64,000 nucleotides of DNA from Alginatibacterium sediminis (GTDB lineage Bacteria; Pseudomonadota; Gammaproteobacteria; Enterobacterales; Celerinatantimonadaceae). The notes under the pieces were generated by a model. The model saw nothing but the letters and a program-made list of their open reading frames with translations, was not told the DNA's origin and did not search any database. The stretch lies in contig NZ_RAQO01000006.1 in NCBI RefSeq assembly GCF_003610775.1, forward strand, positions 1-64,000, given 5' to 3'. This document shows positions 56,213 to 64,000 of the stretch, in pieces (the stretch's first letter is position 1; every line of letters begins with the position of its first letter). The position numbers were made by a program, and so were the translations under genes.

Positions 56213-56411
56213 AACACTCTCCATATTGCGGATGGAAAGTGTCACCTTATTAAGGACGGGTTATAGTTCTTCTAAGAAAAGCAAGTTGTAGTTTGAATTT
56301 TTTATGTAACACAACATTAAAGCCTTTAAATGTCCCATTGATCGCTGTGCTACCCATAGCCGTTTGATATATGTTGCAAAAATTTGTTAGACAACATTTG
56401 TGCAGCGTAGA

Positions 56412-56610
56412 AGGTAATTCATAGCGATAATCTCTGAATGTTTCAAAAAGACGAAGTATCTAATGGAGAAAGTCATTCAAGGCAGTGGAACACCGGTGTT
56501 GACGGGGCGTTAGAGGTCGAGTTCTTTCCAGACGACCTCGAGGTTTCTGGTGTTCGTAATAAAAAACCTATTAGGATTAGTATAAAGACTATGTCCAACT
56601 GAAATACTAG
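56412..56610 (+). pseudogene. Decayed duplicate of the comEC 3' end
   Basis: This segment aligns with the last part of comEC (50386-50580). GGTAATTCATAGCG matches GGTTATTCATAGCG, and further on both share CAGTGG, ACCGGTGT, GAGGTCGAGTTCT and AGGTTTCT. The reading TGVDGALEVEFFPDDLEVSGV parallels TGVDGAIEVEFYQNSLKVSSV. Both copies end with TACTAGTTTTA. It lies 94 bases before msbA, the ancestral place of comEC, so it is the remnant of the original comEC-msbA junction. Confidence 0.85.
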
Positions 56611-56704
56611 TTTTAACCGAAAAATGCCGAAGCGAAGTAAGTTTTCATGGAGGCTTAGCGGATGTTTGCTAGAATAGCGCCAGTTTTACTATAAAGTGTG
56701 ATTT

Positions 56705-58516
56705 ATGATTTCAGAAACAGCCACCGATTCTAAGGCTAATTTCAAACGCCTACTTGGCTATGTTAAAGACCTGAAGCTGGGATTGTTCGGCGCCATCCTA
56801 GGTATGATTGGGTATGGGATAATCGACACTTTGTTTGTGTATTCGATTAAACCCTTAGTGGACGAAGGCCTAACGGGAAATAACCCCAGTGTTCTAAAAT
56901 ACATGCCAATATTCGTTCTTGGAGTTGTGTTTGTCCGTGGTATTTGTTCTTTTGCCACAAGCTATGGTATGGCTTGGGCTGGCGGGCATTTGGTGATGCG
57001 CTTACAGCGCGAGATTTTCAGCAAACTAATGTATATGCCGGTGTCATTTTTTGATGAACATAATACTGGTACATTGTTGTCTAAGATCACCTATGACACT
57101 AACCAAGTTAGCGGCGCAGCTACATCTTCTTTAGTCACTCTTGTTCGAGAATCAGCAACGATTATTGGCCTGTTGGCAATGATGTTTTATCACTCTTGGC
57201 AGCTCTCGCTTATATTTTTCATTGTTGGCCCCATTGTTGCTGTCGCTATCCGTGTTGTCAGTAAGCGATTTAGGAAAATTAGTACCAATTTGCAAAACGC
57301 GATGGGGGATGTGACGACGACTTCAGAACAAATGTTGAATGGTCACCGTGAAGTCCTTAGTTTTGGTGGACACGTTATAGAAAATCAGCGTTTTGAAGGT
57401 GCGTCGAATATGATTCGGCGTCATCAAATGAAACTAGCTTCAGCATCGGCTATTGCTAATCCAGCAATACAATTTATCGCTTCGATTGCGCTTGCAGTGG
57501 TACTTTTTATTGCCTCCAAGCCTGCAATCATGGAAGAAATGACTCCGGGCACATTCACTATTATTGTTACTTCAATGATGATGTTAATGAAGCCTCTGCG
57601 TTCGATTACCAGTGTGAACAACGAGATTCAAAAAGCGCTAGCCGCTTGTACCAGCTTGTTCACGATTTTGGATATGGATACCGAAAAAGATACCGGTATC
57701 CGCGACGTTACTCGCGCCAAAGGTAATATCAAGTTTGAAGACGTCAGTTTTCACTATCCTGGTAAAGAAGACAATGTACTAAAAGACATTAGTTTTGAGA
57801 TTAAGACTGGGCAAACAATAGCCTTAGTTGGCCGCTCAGGAAGTGGTAAAAGCACAATTGCCAGCCTGCTACCGCGATTTTACGATGTACAACACGGCAA
57901 AATACTGCTTGATGGCATTGAGCTTAGTGAGTACAAACTTACGTCGCTACGTAAGCAGTTTGCACAGGTTTCACAAGGGGTACATTTGTTCAATGGCAGC
58001 GTTGCAGACAATATTGCTTATGCCTTTCCTGAAGCGAAACGCGAAGATATAGAAAAGGCAGCGCGCATGGCTAATGTCATGGAGTTTGCTAAAACTATGG
58101 AAAACGGTCTTGATACTGAAATTGGCGAGCGCGGAGTAATGCTATCCGGCGGTCAACGGCAACGTGTTGCTATCGCAAGGGCGCTACTTCGTGATGCGCC
58201 GGTGCTTATACTTGATGAAGCAACCTCCGCACTGGATACTGAGTCTGAGCGTAAAATCCAACAAGCTATTGACCATGTTGTTCAAGATCGAACAGCAATC
58301 GTGATCGCCCACCGCTTATCAACAATTGAAAAAGCAGATGAGATCCTAGTGGTTGACGAAGGACTAATTGTTGAGCGTGGTTCGCATAGTCAATTAATGG
58401 CGCTAACAGGAGCCTACTATCAGCTGCATCAAAAACAGTTTGGACAAACTGATGAGAACCGAGATGACGAATCGCAGGATGCTATCTTCGCGTCTAAAAC
58501 TAATGAGCTAAGCTAG
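56705..58516 (+). CDS. msbA: Lipid A flippase MsbA
   Basis: This essential homodimeric ABC exporter (603 aa) flips lipid A-core across the inner membrane. It has six membrane helices in the first 320 residues and the ATPase domain with Walker A GRSGSGKST, signature MLSGGQRQRVAIARA and Walker B VLILDEATSALD. The length and opening match MsbA. The gene leads msbA-lpxK-ycaR-kdsB with tight spacing (3 bases to lpxK). The ribosome site before ATG 56705 is weak. Confidence 0.95.
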   Translation: MISETATDSKANFKRLLGYVKDLKLGLFGAILGMIGYGIIDTLFVYSIKPLVDEGLTGNNPSVLKYMPIFVLGVVFVRGICSFATSYGMAWAGGHLVMRLQREIFSKLMYMPVSFFDEHNTGTLLSKITYDTNQVSGAATSSLVTLVRESATIIGLLAMMFYHSWQLSLIFFIVGPIVAVAIRVVSKRFRKISTNLQNAMGDVTTTSEQMLNGHREVLSFGGHVIENQRFEGASNMIRRHQMKLASASAIANPAIQFIASIALAVVLFIASKPAIMEEMTPGTFTIIVTSMMMLMKPLRSITSVNNEIQKALAACTSLFTILDMDTEKDTGIRDVTRAKGNIKFEDVSFHYPGKEDNVLKDISFEIKTGQTIALVGRSGSGKSTIASLLPRFYDVQHGKILLDGIELSEYKLTSLRKQFAQVSQGVHLFNGSVADNIAYAFPEAKREDIEKAARMANVMEFAKTMENGLDTEIGERGVMLSGGQRQRVAIARALLRDAPVLILDEATSALDTESERKIQQAIDHVVQDRTAIVIAHRLSTIEKADEILVVDEGLIVERGSHSQLMALTGAYYQLHQKQFGQTDENRDDESQDAIFASKTNELS

Positions 58517-58519
58517 AAC

Positions 58520-59554
58520 ATGGACTTTTGGTACCAAAGCGACAATGCCGCTAAACTAAAATCGATATTATTAGCTCCATTAGCGATAGTGTTTAGTGGC
58601 GTTAGTGCGCTGCGTCGTTGGCTATACAAAAATGGCATCATGAAAAGCTATCGAGCACCGGTCCCGGTTATTGTCGTTGGTAATATTAACGTAGGCGGTA
58701 CTGGGAAAACGCCTACAGTAATAGCCATTGTTGAATATCTTAAGCAACAAGGCTATTCACCTGGTGTTGTAAGCCGTGGTTATGGTGGTAAATCAGAACA
58801 TTACCCTTATGTTGTGAACTCTAACTCATCTAGCATCGAAAGTGGCGATGAACCTTTACTGATTTACCAACGATGCCGTATTCCGGTTATGGTTGATCCC
58901 AATCGTAGCCGTGCTATTCAACGATTGCTTGATAATGACAATGTTGATTGCATTGTCAGCGATGACGGCCTACAACACTACGCAATGCAGCGTGATATCG
59001 AAATTGTTGTTCAAGATCAACAGCGTTTGCTCGGAAATGGTGAGCTTTTACCAGCCGGTCCTCTTCGTGAAAAACCAAGTCGCTTGGATTCAGTTGATCT
59101 CTTGGTTTTTAATGGCGCAGCTGCGAGTATCGAGAAAGATGACCACAAGTCCTTTGCAATGAAGCTAGAGCCAGGTTCTTGGTGCAAAGTTCGGTCACTA
59201 GCACCTATTTCAGTATCGATGTCGGATGTGTTAAACGCTTCAACGTCGAAACCAACAGCAATGGCTGGAATCGGAAATCCCAAACGTTTTTATCAAACCT
59301 TAGCTGCTCAAGGCTTAGATGTTCAGGACTTTATTGAGCTTGGGGATCATAGCGCTTTAACACAAGAACAGTTGTTAAAGCTAACCGAACAAATGCTTTT
59401 GATGACAGAAAAAGATGCGATGAAATACCCCGAATATGCGGGTGAACATTGGTATTATCTTCCTGTAAACGCCAAGCTTTCCGCTGAGTTCTATCAATTA
59501 CTATCGACTAAGTTGGCTAACTGTAAATCACCAACAAATCTAAAGGACTTGTAA
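58520..59554 (+). CDS. lpxK: Tetraacyldisaccharide 4'-kinase
   Basis: This membrane-associated kinase (344 aa) phosphorylates the lipid A disaccharide precursor at the 4' position. It contains the N-terminal amphipathic segment and the P-loop [19 protein letters not shown], followed by [12 protein letters not shown] and [15 protein letters not shown], all LpxK hallmarks. Its stop overlaps the next start by one base (TAATG), coupling it to the Trm112-like gene. Confidence 0.95.
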   Translation: MDFWYQSDNAAKLKSILLAPLAIVFSGVSALRRWLYKNGIMKSYRAPVPVIVVGNINVGGTGKTPTVIAIVEYLKQQGYSPGVVSRGYGGKSEHYPYVVNSNSSSIESGDEPLLIYQRCRIPVMVDPNRSRAIQRLLDNDNVDCIVSDDGLQHYAMQRDIEIVVQDQQRLLGNGELLPAGPLREKPSRLDSVDLLVFNGAAASIEKDDHKSFAMKLEPGSWCKVRSLAPISVSMSDVLNASTSKPTAMAGIGNPKRFYQTLAAQGLDVQDFIELGDHSALTQEQLLKLTEQMLLMTEKDAMKYPEYAGEHWYYLPVNAKLSAEFYQLLSTKLANCKSPTNLKDL

Positions 59555-59742
59555 TGTCATTGGACCATAAATTATTAGAAATCATTGCTTGCCCATTGTG
59601 TAAAGGCAAATTGCATTACGATAAAGATAATCAAGAACTTATCTGCAAAGTAGACAAATTGGCGTACGCAATTGATGATGGTATTCCGGTATTATTGAGC
59701 GATAAAGCTCGCGAATTAGTTGGTGAAGAACTTAGCCGATGA
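59554..59742 (+). CDS. ycaR: Trm112-family small zinc-ribbon-like protein, YcaR
   Basis: This 62-residue protein of the Trm112/YcaR family opens with [16 protein letters not shown], a half zinc ribbon (CPLC), followed by [22 protein letters not shown]. It is always found between lpxK and kdsB in enterobacteria-like gene orders. It may activate a methyltransferase, by analogy with Trm112; its role in lipopolysaccharide is unknown. It overlaps both neighbours, by one base with lpxK and four with kdsB. Confidence 0.92.
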   Translation: MSLDHKLLEIIACPLCKGKLHYDKDNQELICKVDKLAYAIDDGIPVLLSDKARELVGEELSR

Positions 59743-60482
59743 AATTCACCGTCATAATCCCAGCACGCTATCAAAGTACCCGCTTACCCGCCAAAGCTTT
59801 GCTTGATATTGCAGGCAAGCCGATGCTGCAACATGTATACGAGCAGGCTTGTTTGTCAAAAGCCACGCGTGTGCTGATTGCCACTGACGATGGACGTATT
59901 CAAAGCGCAGCGGAGAATTTTGGCGCGCAAGTGATTATGACCAGTAGTGAACATCAAAGTGGTACAGAGCGCCTCGCGGAGGTTGTTGAGAAGCTAGGTT
60001 TTGCGGAGCAAGAAATAATCGTTAATATCCAAGGGGATGAGCCGCTAATCCCCCCTGTGATTATTGATCAAGTAGCCAAACTGCTGGTAGATGATTCTAA
60101 TGCGCCTATGGCGACTTTGAGCACAGATTTAACTGATATTAGTGAGATTAATGACTCGAATGTTGTAAAGGTAGTGAGCGATCATTATCATAACGCGCTC
60201 TATTTCAGTCGCGCCGCAATTCCTTTCATGCGAGACTCGGAGCCAAAGGTTGAAAGCTATCAACGGCACATTGGGATCTATGCATATCGAGCGGGCTTTG
60301 TTAGCAAATATCCGAAGTTGACGCAATCGAGCTTAGAGCAACTCGAAAAACTCGAACAGCTACGGGCGCTTTCCAACGGCTATGTCATTAAAATCGCTAG
60401 GGCTGTTCAATCACCAGCACATGGTGTTGATACGCAAGCTGATTTAGATAAGGTCAGGTCTTGGTTTAAAACACATCGTTAG
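59739..60482 (+). CDS. kdsB: CMP-KDO synthetase
   Basis: This cytosolic 3-deoxy-manno-octulosonate cytidylyltransferase (247 aa) activates KDO with CTP for lipopolysaccharide inner-core assembly. Signatures are [20 protein letters not shown] and [11 protein letters not shown]. It overlaps ycaR by four bases (ATGA) and ends the msbA operon. No clear terminator follows. Confidence 0.96.
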   Translation: MKFTVIIPARYQSTRLPAKALLDIAGKPMLQHVYEQACLSKATRVLIATDDGRIQSAAENFGAQVIMTSSEHQSGTERLAEVVEKLGFAEQEIIVNIQGDEPLIPPVIIDQVAKLLVDDSNAPMATLSTDLTDISEINDSNVVKVVSDHYHNALYFSRAAIPFMRDSEPKVESYQRHIGIYAYRAGFVSKYPKLTQSSLEQLEKLEQLRALSNGYVIKIARAVQSPAHGVDTQADLDKVRSWFKTHR

Positions 60483-60805
60483 TGAAGCTTTGGAGCAATC
60501 CTAATCAGCATTCAAAGCTTATGAAGAAATTTAGGATCAATACTAAAGCCGTATTAAACCTCTTTGAGAGTTGGAGATGATTTATAGTTAAATCAAAAGA
60601 GAGTTTCACTTTCTGATTAATCTAAATTATTTGATTCGAAAAGTACTGTGAGCAGAAGTCAGCTTTCTTACAATATGTGTGCTGTAAACTGTTCGTGATT
60701 AGAGCGAACCGTGATGACATTTATTAAAGGTCGATCTGTATGTATCGACTGAAACTGAAATGAAAAGGATAAGCACCAATTCACATTGGGAACTATTAAA
60801 ACTGT
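60483..60805. other. Intergenic region after kdsB
   Basis: About 320 AT-rich bases separate the lipid A operon from the next gene group. I see no RNA gene and no clear terminator. The promoter of the following surface-glycan genes is presumably here. Confidence 0.35.
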
Positions 60806-62227
60806 ATGGGTATAACTAAATATAATAATATCTTGATTTTTATGGTGGTATTGTTTTTTATTCCGCTATTTATGTTAAATAGCGATCTTTGGGATGGTGT
60901 TATTATAGCTCATGCATTTGAGAGCGAAAACAGAGACATCTACTGGAATTGGTTTAGTGAGTCAGGGTGGTTTCTAACTCCGTTATTCTATGATGTGTTT
61001 TACTACATAGGTAGAGACTACTTCCCTTTTAGTCTTCATATATTATTCTTGTTTTCGCATCTTTTCTCTATTCGTCAAGTCAGAGTTCTATCTAGAGAGC
61101 ACTTTAACTTCAGCGATAGCTCATCATTGATCTGCTGTTGTTTTTTTGCACTAAACCCAATCTGGAATATATACTTCTCCTCTGTATTCCTGATGCATTC
61201 TATTACTCTAGCTCTTGCTCTATTTTGTTTAAACAAAATGTTACAGTTCAAATTAAGCAGTTTCGTTCTTTGTTCTTTATTGAGTTTTGTTACCTTTCAA
61301 CAAGCGTCTATGCCTCCGCTAATTTTTTCAATTATTATATTTATGCTATTCATGAAGTTTGAACCGCGTAAGTCTAAGTATGCAGCTGCTTACTTTGTTT
61401 GCGCAATTGGATATTTTACGTTAACTAGCTACCTATTCCCAGCGCACGGTCTATATGCGGGTTATAATAATATTAGTTTGACCAATTTGTTTAAATCTCA
61501 CTTGTACTCGTCATACCTAGATTACATTGTCAAAGTTTATCCTGCAGTTTTACTGTTGTTAGGAATTGTCTTTGTCAAATCAAAAGATCAAAGAAAGTGT
61601 GTTTTTGCTTTTATGATGCTTATCGTTATGAACGCTATTCCATTCATACTTGTGGGCAAAACAACTGCTGAGTCTCATCTAGATATTGTTGGGGGCTGGA
61701 ACCAACGACAGTCAATAACTATCACGGTAATTGTTGCAATAATCTTTGGCTATCTATGGCAAGTATCAGACAGCTTTAGTAAAAGAGTTTGGAACCAAGT
61801 TGCCTATGTGTCGATTATATGCAGCTTGGTTTTTGTCACCTATCGATACTACCTTTCAACCGAGGTCAAAGTTAAGTCGATTGCTTTAAAAACTGAGATG
61901 GTAGAGCTGTTCAAAGCCTACAAATCGAAGCTGGAAGCCTGTGGTATAGAGTTAGAGGTGTCTCTTCCTCCGGAGTATAGGGCATTGTCTACTTATGAGT
62001 TAAATTATATTGCTTGGAAGTCGTTTAATCAAAGGCATTACACCTACGCTAGTGATAATGGGCCTGGTGGAATATTTAAAGAGCCCATATATCGCGATAA
62101 GTACATTCAATCCATAACTAAACCTGATTGTTTAAACAAGGTAACATACACATCAGAAACTTACCGTTTAGCGATGCATGAGATATTGCTTAATGATCAG
62201 TATTCATACTCCTTAAGTATACGTTAG
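60806..62227 (+). CDS. Polytopic membrane protein, possible glycosyltransferase
   Basis: This 473-residue protein has about ten hydrophobic helices in its first 350 residues and a soluble C-terminal domain of about 120 residues. The first helix is followed by a loop with DLWDGVIIAHAFESENRDIYW, an acidic loop like those of GT-C type glycosyltransferases or GtrII-like proteins. I do not recognise a specific family. It lies 10 bases before an FAD oxidoreductase and then a GT2 enzyme, so a role in modifying lipopolysaccharide or another glycan is reasonable. The codon use is AT-rich compared with msbA-kdsB. Confidence 0.7.
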   Translation: MGITKYNNILIFMVVLFFIPLFMLNSDLWDGVIIAHAFESENRDIYWNWFSESGWFLTPLFYDVFYYIGRDYFPFSLHILFLFSHLFSIRQVRVLSREHFNFSDSSSLICCCFFALNPIWNIYFSSVFLMHSITLALALFCLNKMLQFKLSSFVLCSLLSFVTFQQASMPPLIFSIIIFMLFMKFEPRKSKYAAAYFVCAIGYFTLTSYLFPAHGLYAGYNNISLTNLFKSHLYSSYLDYIVKVYPAVLLLLGIVFVKSKDQRKCVFAFMMLIVMNAIPFILVGKTTAESHLDIVGGWNQRQSITITVIVAIIFGYLWQVSDSFSKRVWNQVAYVSIICSLVFVTYRYYLSTEVKVKSIALKTEMVELFKAYKSKLEACGIELEVSLPPEYRALSTYELNYIAWKSFNQRHYTYASDNGPGGIFKEPIYRDKYIQSITKPDCLNKVTYTSETYRLAMHEILLNDQYSYSLSIR

Positions 62228-62237
62228 AGAGGGTTAA

Positions 62238-63338
62238 ATGAAGAAAACTATCATAATTGGTGGCGGTTTTTATGGTCTATATATCTCTGAGTTTTTAGCT
62301 AAAAACAATCATGAGGTAATTCTCTTTGAAGAGAGGAGTGACTTCATGCAAAGGGCTTCATTAAACAATCAAGCCAGAGTCCATAATGGGTATCATTATC
62401 CTAGGAGCACATTAACAGCGCTTAGGTCTAGGATGTCATACCCAATTTTTAAGAACGAGTTCAAAGAAGCTATCTACGATGAGTTCACAAAGTACTATAT
62501 GATTGGACAACCTCTAGGCAAGATATCTAACTATCAATTCGAACAGTTTTGCAGACGAATAAAAGCACCACTTAAGGTCGTTGATAACCAGATTCAATCT
62601 CTTGTTAATCGACAATATATCTCTGCAATTTATGAAGCCGAGGAAATTGCTTTTGATGCCGTGGTGTTAAAACAAGTAATGATCAGCAGAGCGTTAGAGG
62701 CAGGTGTGAAATTACGTGAAAACACTCAAGTATCTAAGGTTGAGAGTCACCACTCTGGGGAACTTGTTGTTATTACAGCTGATGGCGAATCGCACAGTGC
62801 TAACCAAGTGTTTAATTGTACCTATTCCAATATAAATGTGATCAACAAAAAATCCAATATAGACTTGATACCATTGCGTCATGAACTAACAGAAATGTGC
62901 CTTGTAAAGTTGCCTGAAGAGATAAATCATCTCTCCTTTACTATTATGTGTGGCCCATTTTTTTCGATCATGCCTTTTCCATCAACACCTTATAGCACTT
63001 TGTCTCATGTCCGGTACACTCCACATTTTGATTGGACAGATGCTGATAATACAACACTTATACATTCGAACAAGGTTCTAAATGCTAAGCACTCGTCGAA
63101 TTGGCAGAAAATCATTCAAGATGCCAAGCGCTATATGCCTGTATTAAGCTCTTGTGAATACCAGAGTTCACTTTGGGAAACAAAAACAATTTTACCTGCT
63201 AGCGACCATGATGATAGTCGACCTATTTTGTTCAAACCTAATTATGGTATTGACGGTTATCATTGCCTAATGGGGGGGAAAATTGACAATATCTATGATG
63301 TTATAAAACTGATAGAAGAATACGGTATGGTTGTCTAG
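62238..63338 (+). CDS. FAD-dependent oxidoreductase, DAO-like
   Basis: This 366-residue protein opens with the dinucleotide-binding motif TIIIGGGFYGLYISEFLAKN and the acidic strand end VILFEERSD. ASLNNQARVHNGYHYPRS resembles the region after the motif in D-amino-acid-oxidase-type enzymes. GIDGYHCLMGGKIDNIYDV is a plausible C-terminal FAD contact. Relatives occur in glycan biosynthesis clusters, but the substrate cannot be given. It lies 40 bases before the glycosyltransferase that follows. Confidence 0.75.
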   Translation: MKKTIIIGGGFYGLYISEFLAKNNHEVILFEERSDFMQRASLNNQARVHNGYHYPRSTLTALRSRMSYPIFKNEFKEAIYDEFTKYYMIGQPLGKISNYQFEQFCRRIKAPLKVVDNQIQSLVNRQYISAIYEAEEIAFDAVVLKQVMISRALEAGVKLRENTQVSKVESHHSGELVVITADGESHSANQVFNCTYSNINVINKKSNIDLIPLRHELTEMCLVKLPEEINHLSFTIMCGPFFSIMPFPSTPYSTLSHVRYTPHFDWTDADNTTLIHSNKVLNAKHSSNWQKIIQDAKRYMPVLSSCEYQSSLWETKTILPASDHDDSRPILFKPNYGIDGYHCLMGGKIDNIYDVIKLIEEYGMVV

Positions 63339-63378
63339 TGATAACTATTTTTATTATTGTCTTGGGTAGAACGTTTAT

Positions 63379-64000
63379 ATGAGTTGTCTTAAAAAAATAT
63401 CCTTTGTATCCGTTGTTATTGTCGAAAAAGACATTGAGAACGGTCAGCTTGAAAGTTGTATAGAAAGTACTAGCGTTTATCTCTCTAGTCGATATTCTGA
63501 TTATGAGATTTTGATTATTCAAGAAGGCAGCTCTAATAGTCATCGAGTTATATGGAAGAATTTACTCTTGAACTTGCCTTCAATAAGAGTGATTCAAGTT
63601 TCAAATCAGTTGGATCGCGAGCTTGCCTTTTCTGTAGGTTTAGAGAATGCAATTGGGGATCATGTAGTTCTTATAAATCCTTCAGTCGACCCATTGGAAT
63701 TAATTGAACAAGGTGTAGAAAGGAACGAAGAAGGGTATGATGTTGTGACTGGTGTTAACAGCACACCTAATAGTTCTATTTTCTACAAGATAGTAAGGCC
63801 TCTAATTAACAAAATACTTGTTCTCATCGGTTCTCACCATGAAAAAAACTCAACAGATTTCTATTGTCTTTCAAGGAATGCAGCTAATACGATTACGTTA
63901 GCAAGTAGTAAAAAGTATAATCTACGTGTCAAAATAGGACAGTGCTTCTTCGAAATGACCAGCATTGTATATAGTCAAGGTCAACAATGTAATTATACTC
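63379..64000 (+). CDS. Family 2 glycosyltransferase, cut by window end
   Basis: The frame opens at ATG 63379 and stays open to the last base, giving 207 codons. It begins ISFVSVVIVEKDIENGQLES, has a GT2-like strand DYEILIIQEGSS, a segment like the dolichol-phosphate mannosyltransferase group (LAFSVGLENAIGDHVVLINP) and KIVRPLINKI later on. It is probably a polyprenyl-phosphate or glycan glycosyltransferase. The usual DxD is not obvious: the aligned place reads NPSVDP. The C-terminus lies outside the window. Confidence 0.72.
   Translation, partial: MSCLKKISFVSVVIVEKDIENGQLESCIESTSVYLSSRYSDYEILIIQEGSSNSHRVIWKNLLLNLPSIRVIQVSNQLDRELAFSVGLENAIGDHVVLINPSVDPLELIEQGVERNEEGYDVVTGVNSTPNSSIFYKIVRPLINKILVLIGSHHEKNSTDFYCLSRNAANTITLASSKKYNLRVKIGQCFFEMTSIVYSQGQQCNYT

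Larger units (their letters stand above)
54988..56263 (-). mobile_element. Decayed IS3-family insertion sequence with TAGT target repeats
   Basis: The element is bounded by imperfect inverted repeats, TGACCCGTCC at the left and its counterpart GGACGGGTTA at the right, and flanked by the direct repeat TAGT (54984-54987 and 56264-56267), consistent with a 4-bp target duplication. It encodes orfA and orfB transposase remnants on the minus strand, both broken. A solo copy of the left terminus lies at 20619. Confidence 0.85.

Overview
The window reads as chromosomal DNA of a free-living, probably marine, gammaproteobacterium. This rests on gene content and gene order: a 23S-5S-5S operon end, a comEC / msbA-lpxK-ycaR-kdsB block, YfeX, AdhE with an FNR box, GGDEF, PilZ and chemotaxis proteins, a sodium symporter and SulP. 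An Alteromonadales-like lineage is my best guess. The DNA looks moderately AT-rich by eye and genus cannot be fixed from it.

Layout. 1-1377: the 3' end of an rRNA operon (23S tail, two 5S genes, terminator), then repeat-rich non-coding DNA. 1378-24309: housekeeping and signalling genes, including an MltF-like lytic transglycosylase, two tandem TPR-GAF-GGDEF cyclases, an SGNH esterase, an orphan PstS-like protein, an MCP, a MATE pump, YfeX, Dgt, a sodium/solute symporter, a SulP-USP pair, a periplasmic copper chaperone, and a four-gene minus-strand operon (DUF3108, PilZ, SmrA, M32 carboxypeptidase). 24550-33412: adhE with a perfect FNR palindrome upstream, then oppABCDF. 33713-40117: an orphan glgC, an HcaT-like MFS carrier, a CRP-like regulator, YegS, a family 2 glycosyltransferase and a YHS-domain protein.

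40206-47645 is the most interesting stretch: nine minus-strand genes that look like an undescribed modified-peptide (bacteriocin or RiPP-like) system. In transcription order: an M3-like metallopeptidase, a HlyC-fold protein lacking the catalytic residues, an apparently intact HlyC-type acyltransferase, a 101-residue basic peptide with ten consecutive glycines, two tiny membrane proteins (possible immunity), an exporter ABC protein with no C39 peptidase domain, a HlyD-type adaptor, and a JmjC/cupin oxygenase. The inferred logic is acylation and hydroxylation of the peptide, cleavage by the stand-alone protease, and export by the ABC-HlyD pair.

47736-64000: DUF2062 and comEC, then a GDP-fucose cassette (manC, gmd, fcl) with a dead IS3-family element, then msbA-lpxK-ycaR-kdsB. 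A decayed second copy of the comEC 3' end lies just before msbA, so the cassette appears to have been inserted between comEC and msbA. The window ends in an AT-rich group of surface-glycan-type genes: a polytopic membrane protein, an FAD oxidoreductase and a glycosyltransferase cut by the window edge. Remnants elsewhere include a solo copy of the IS end at 20619 and possible small gene relics at 39395 and 44570.
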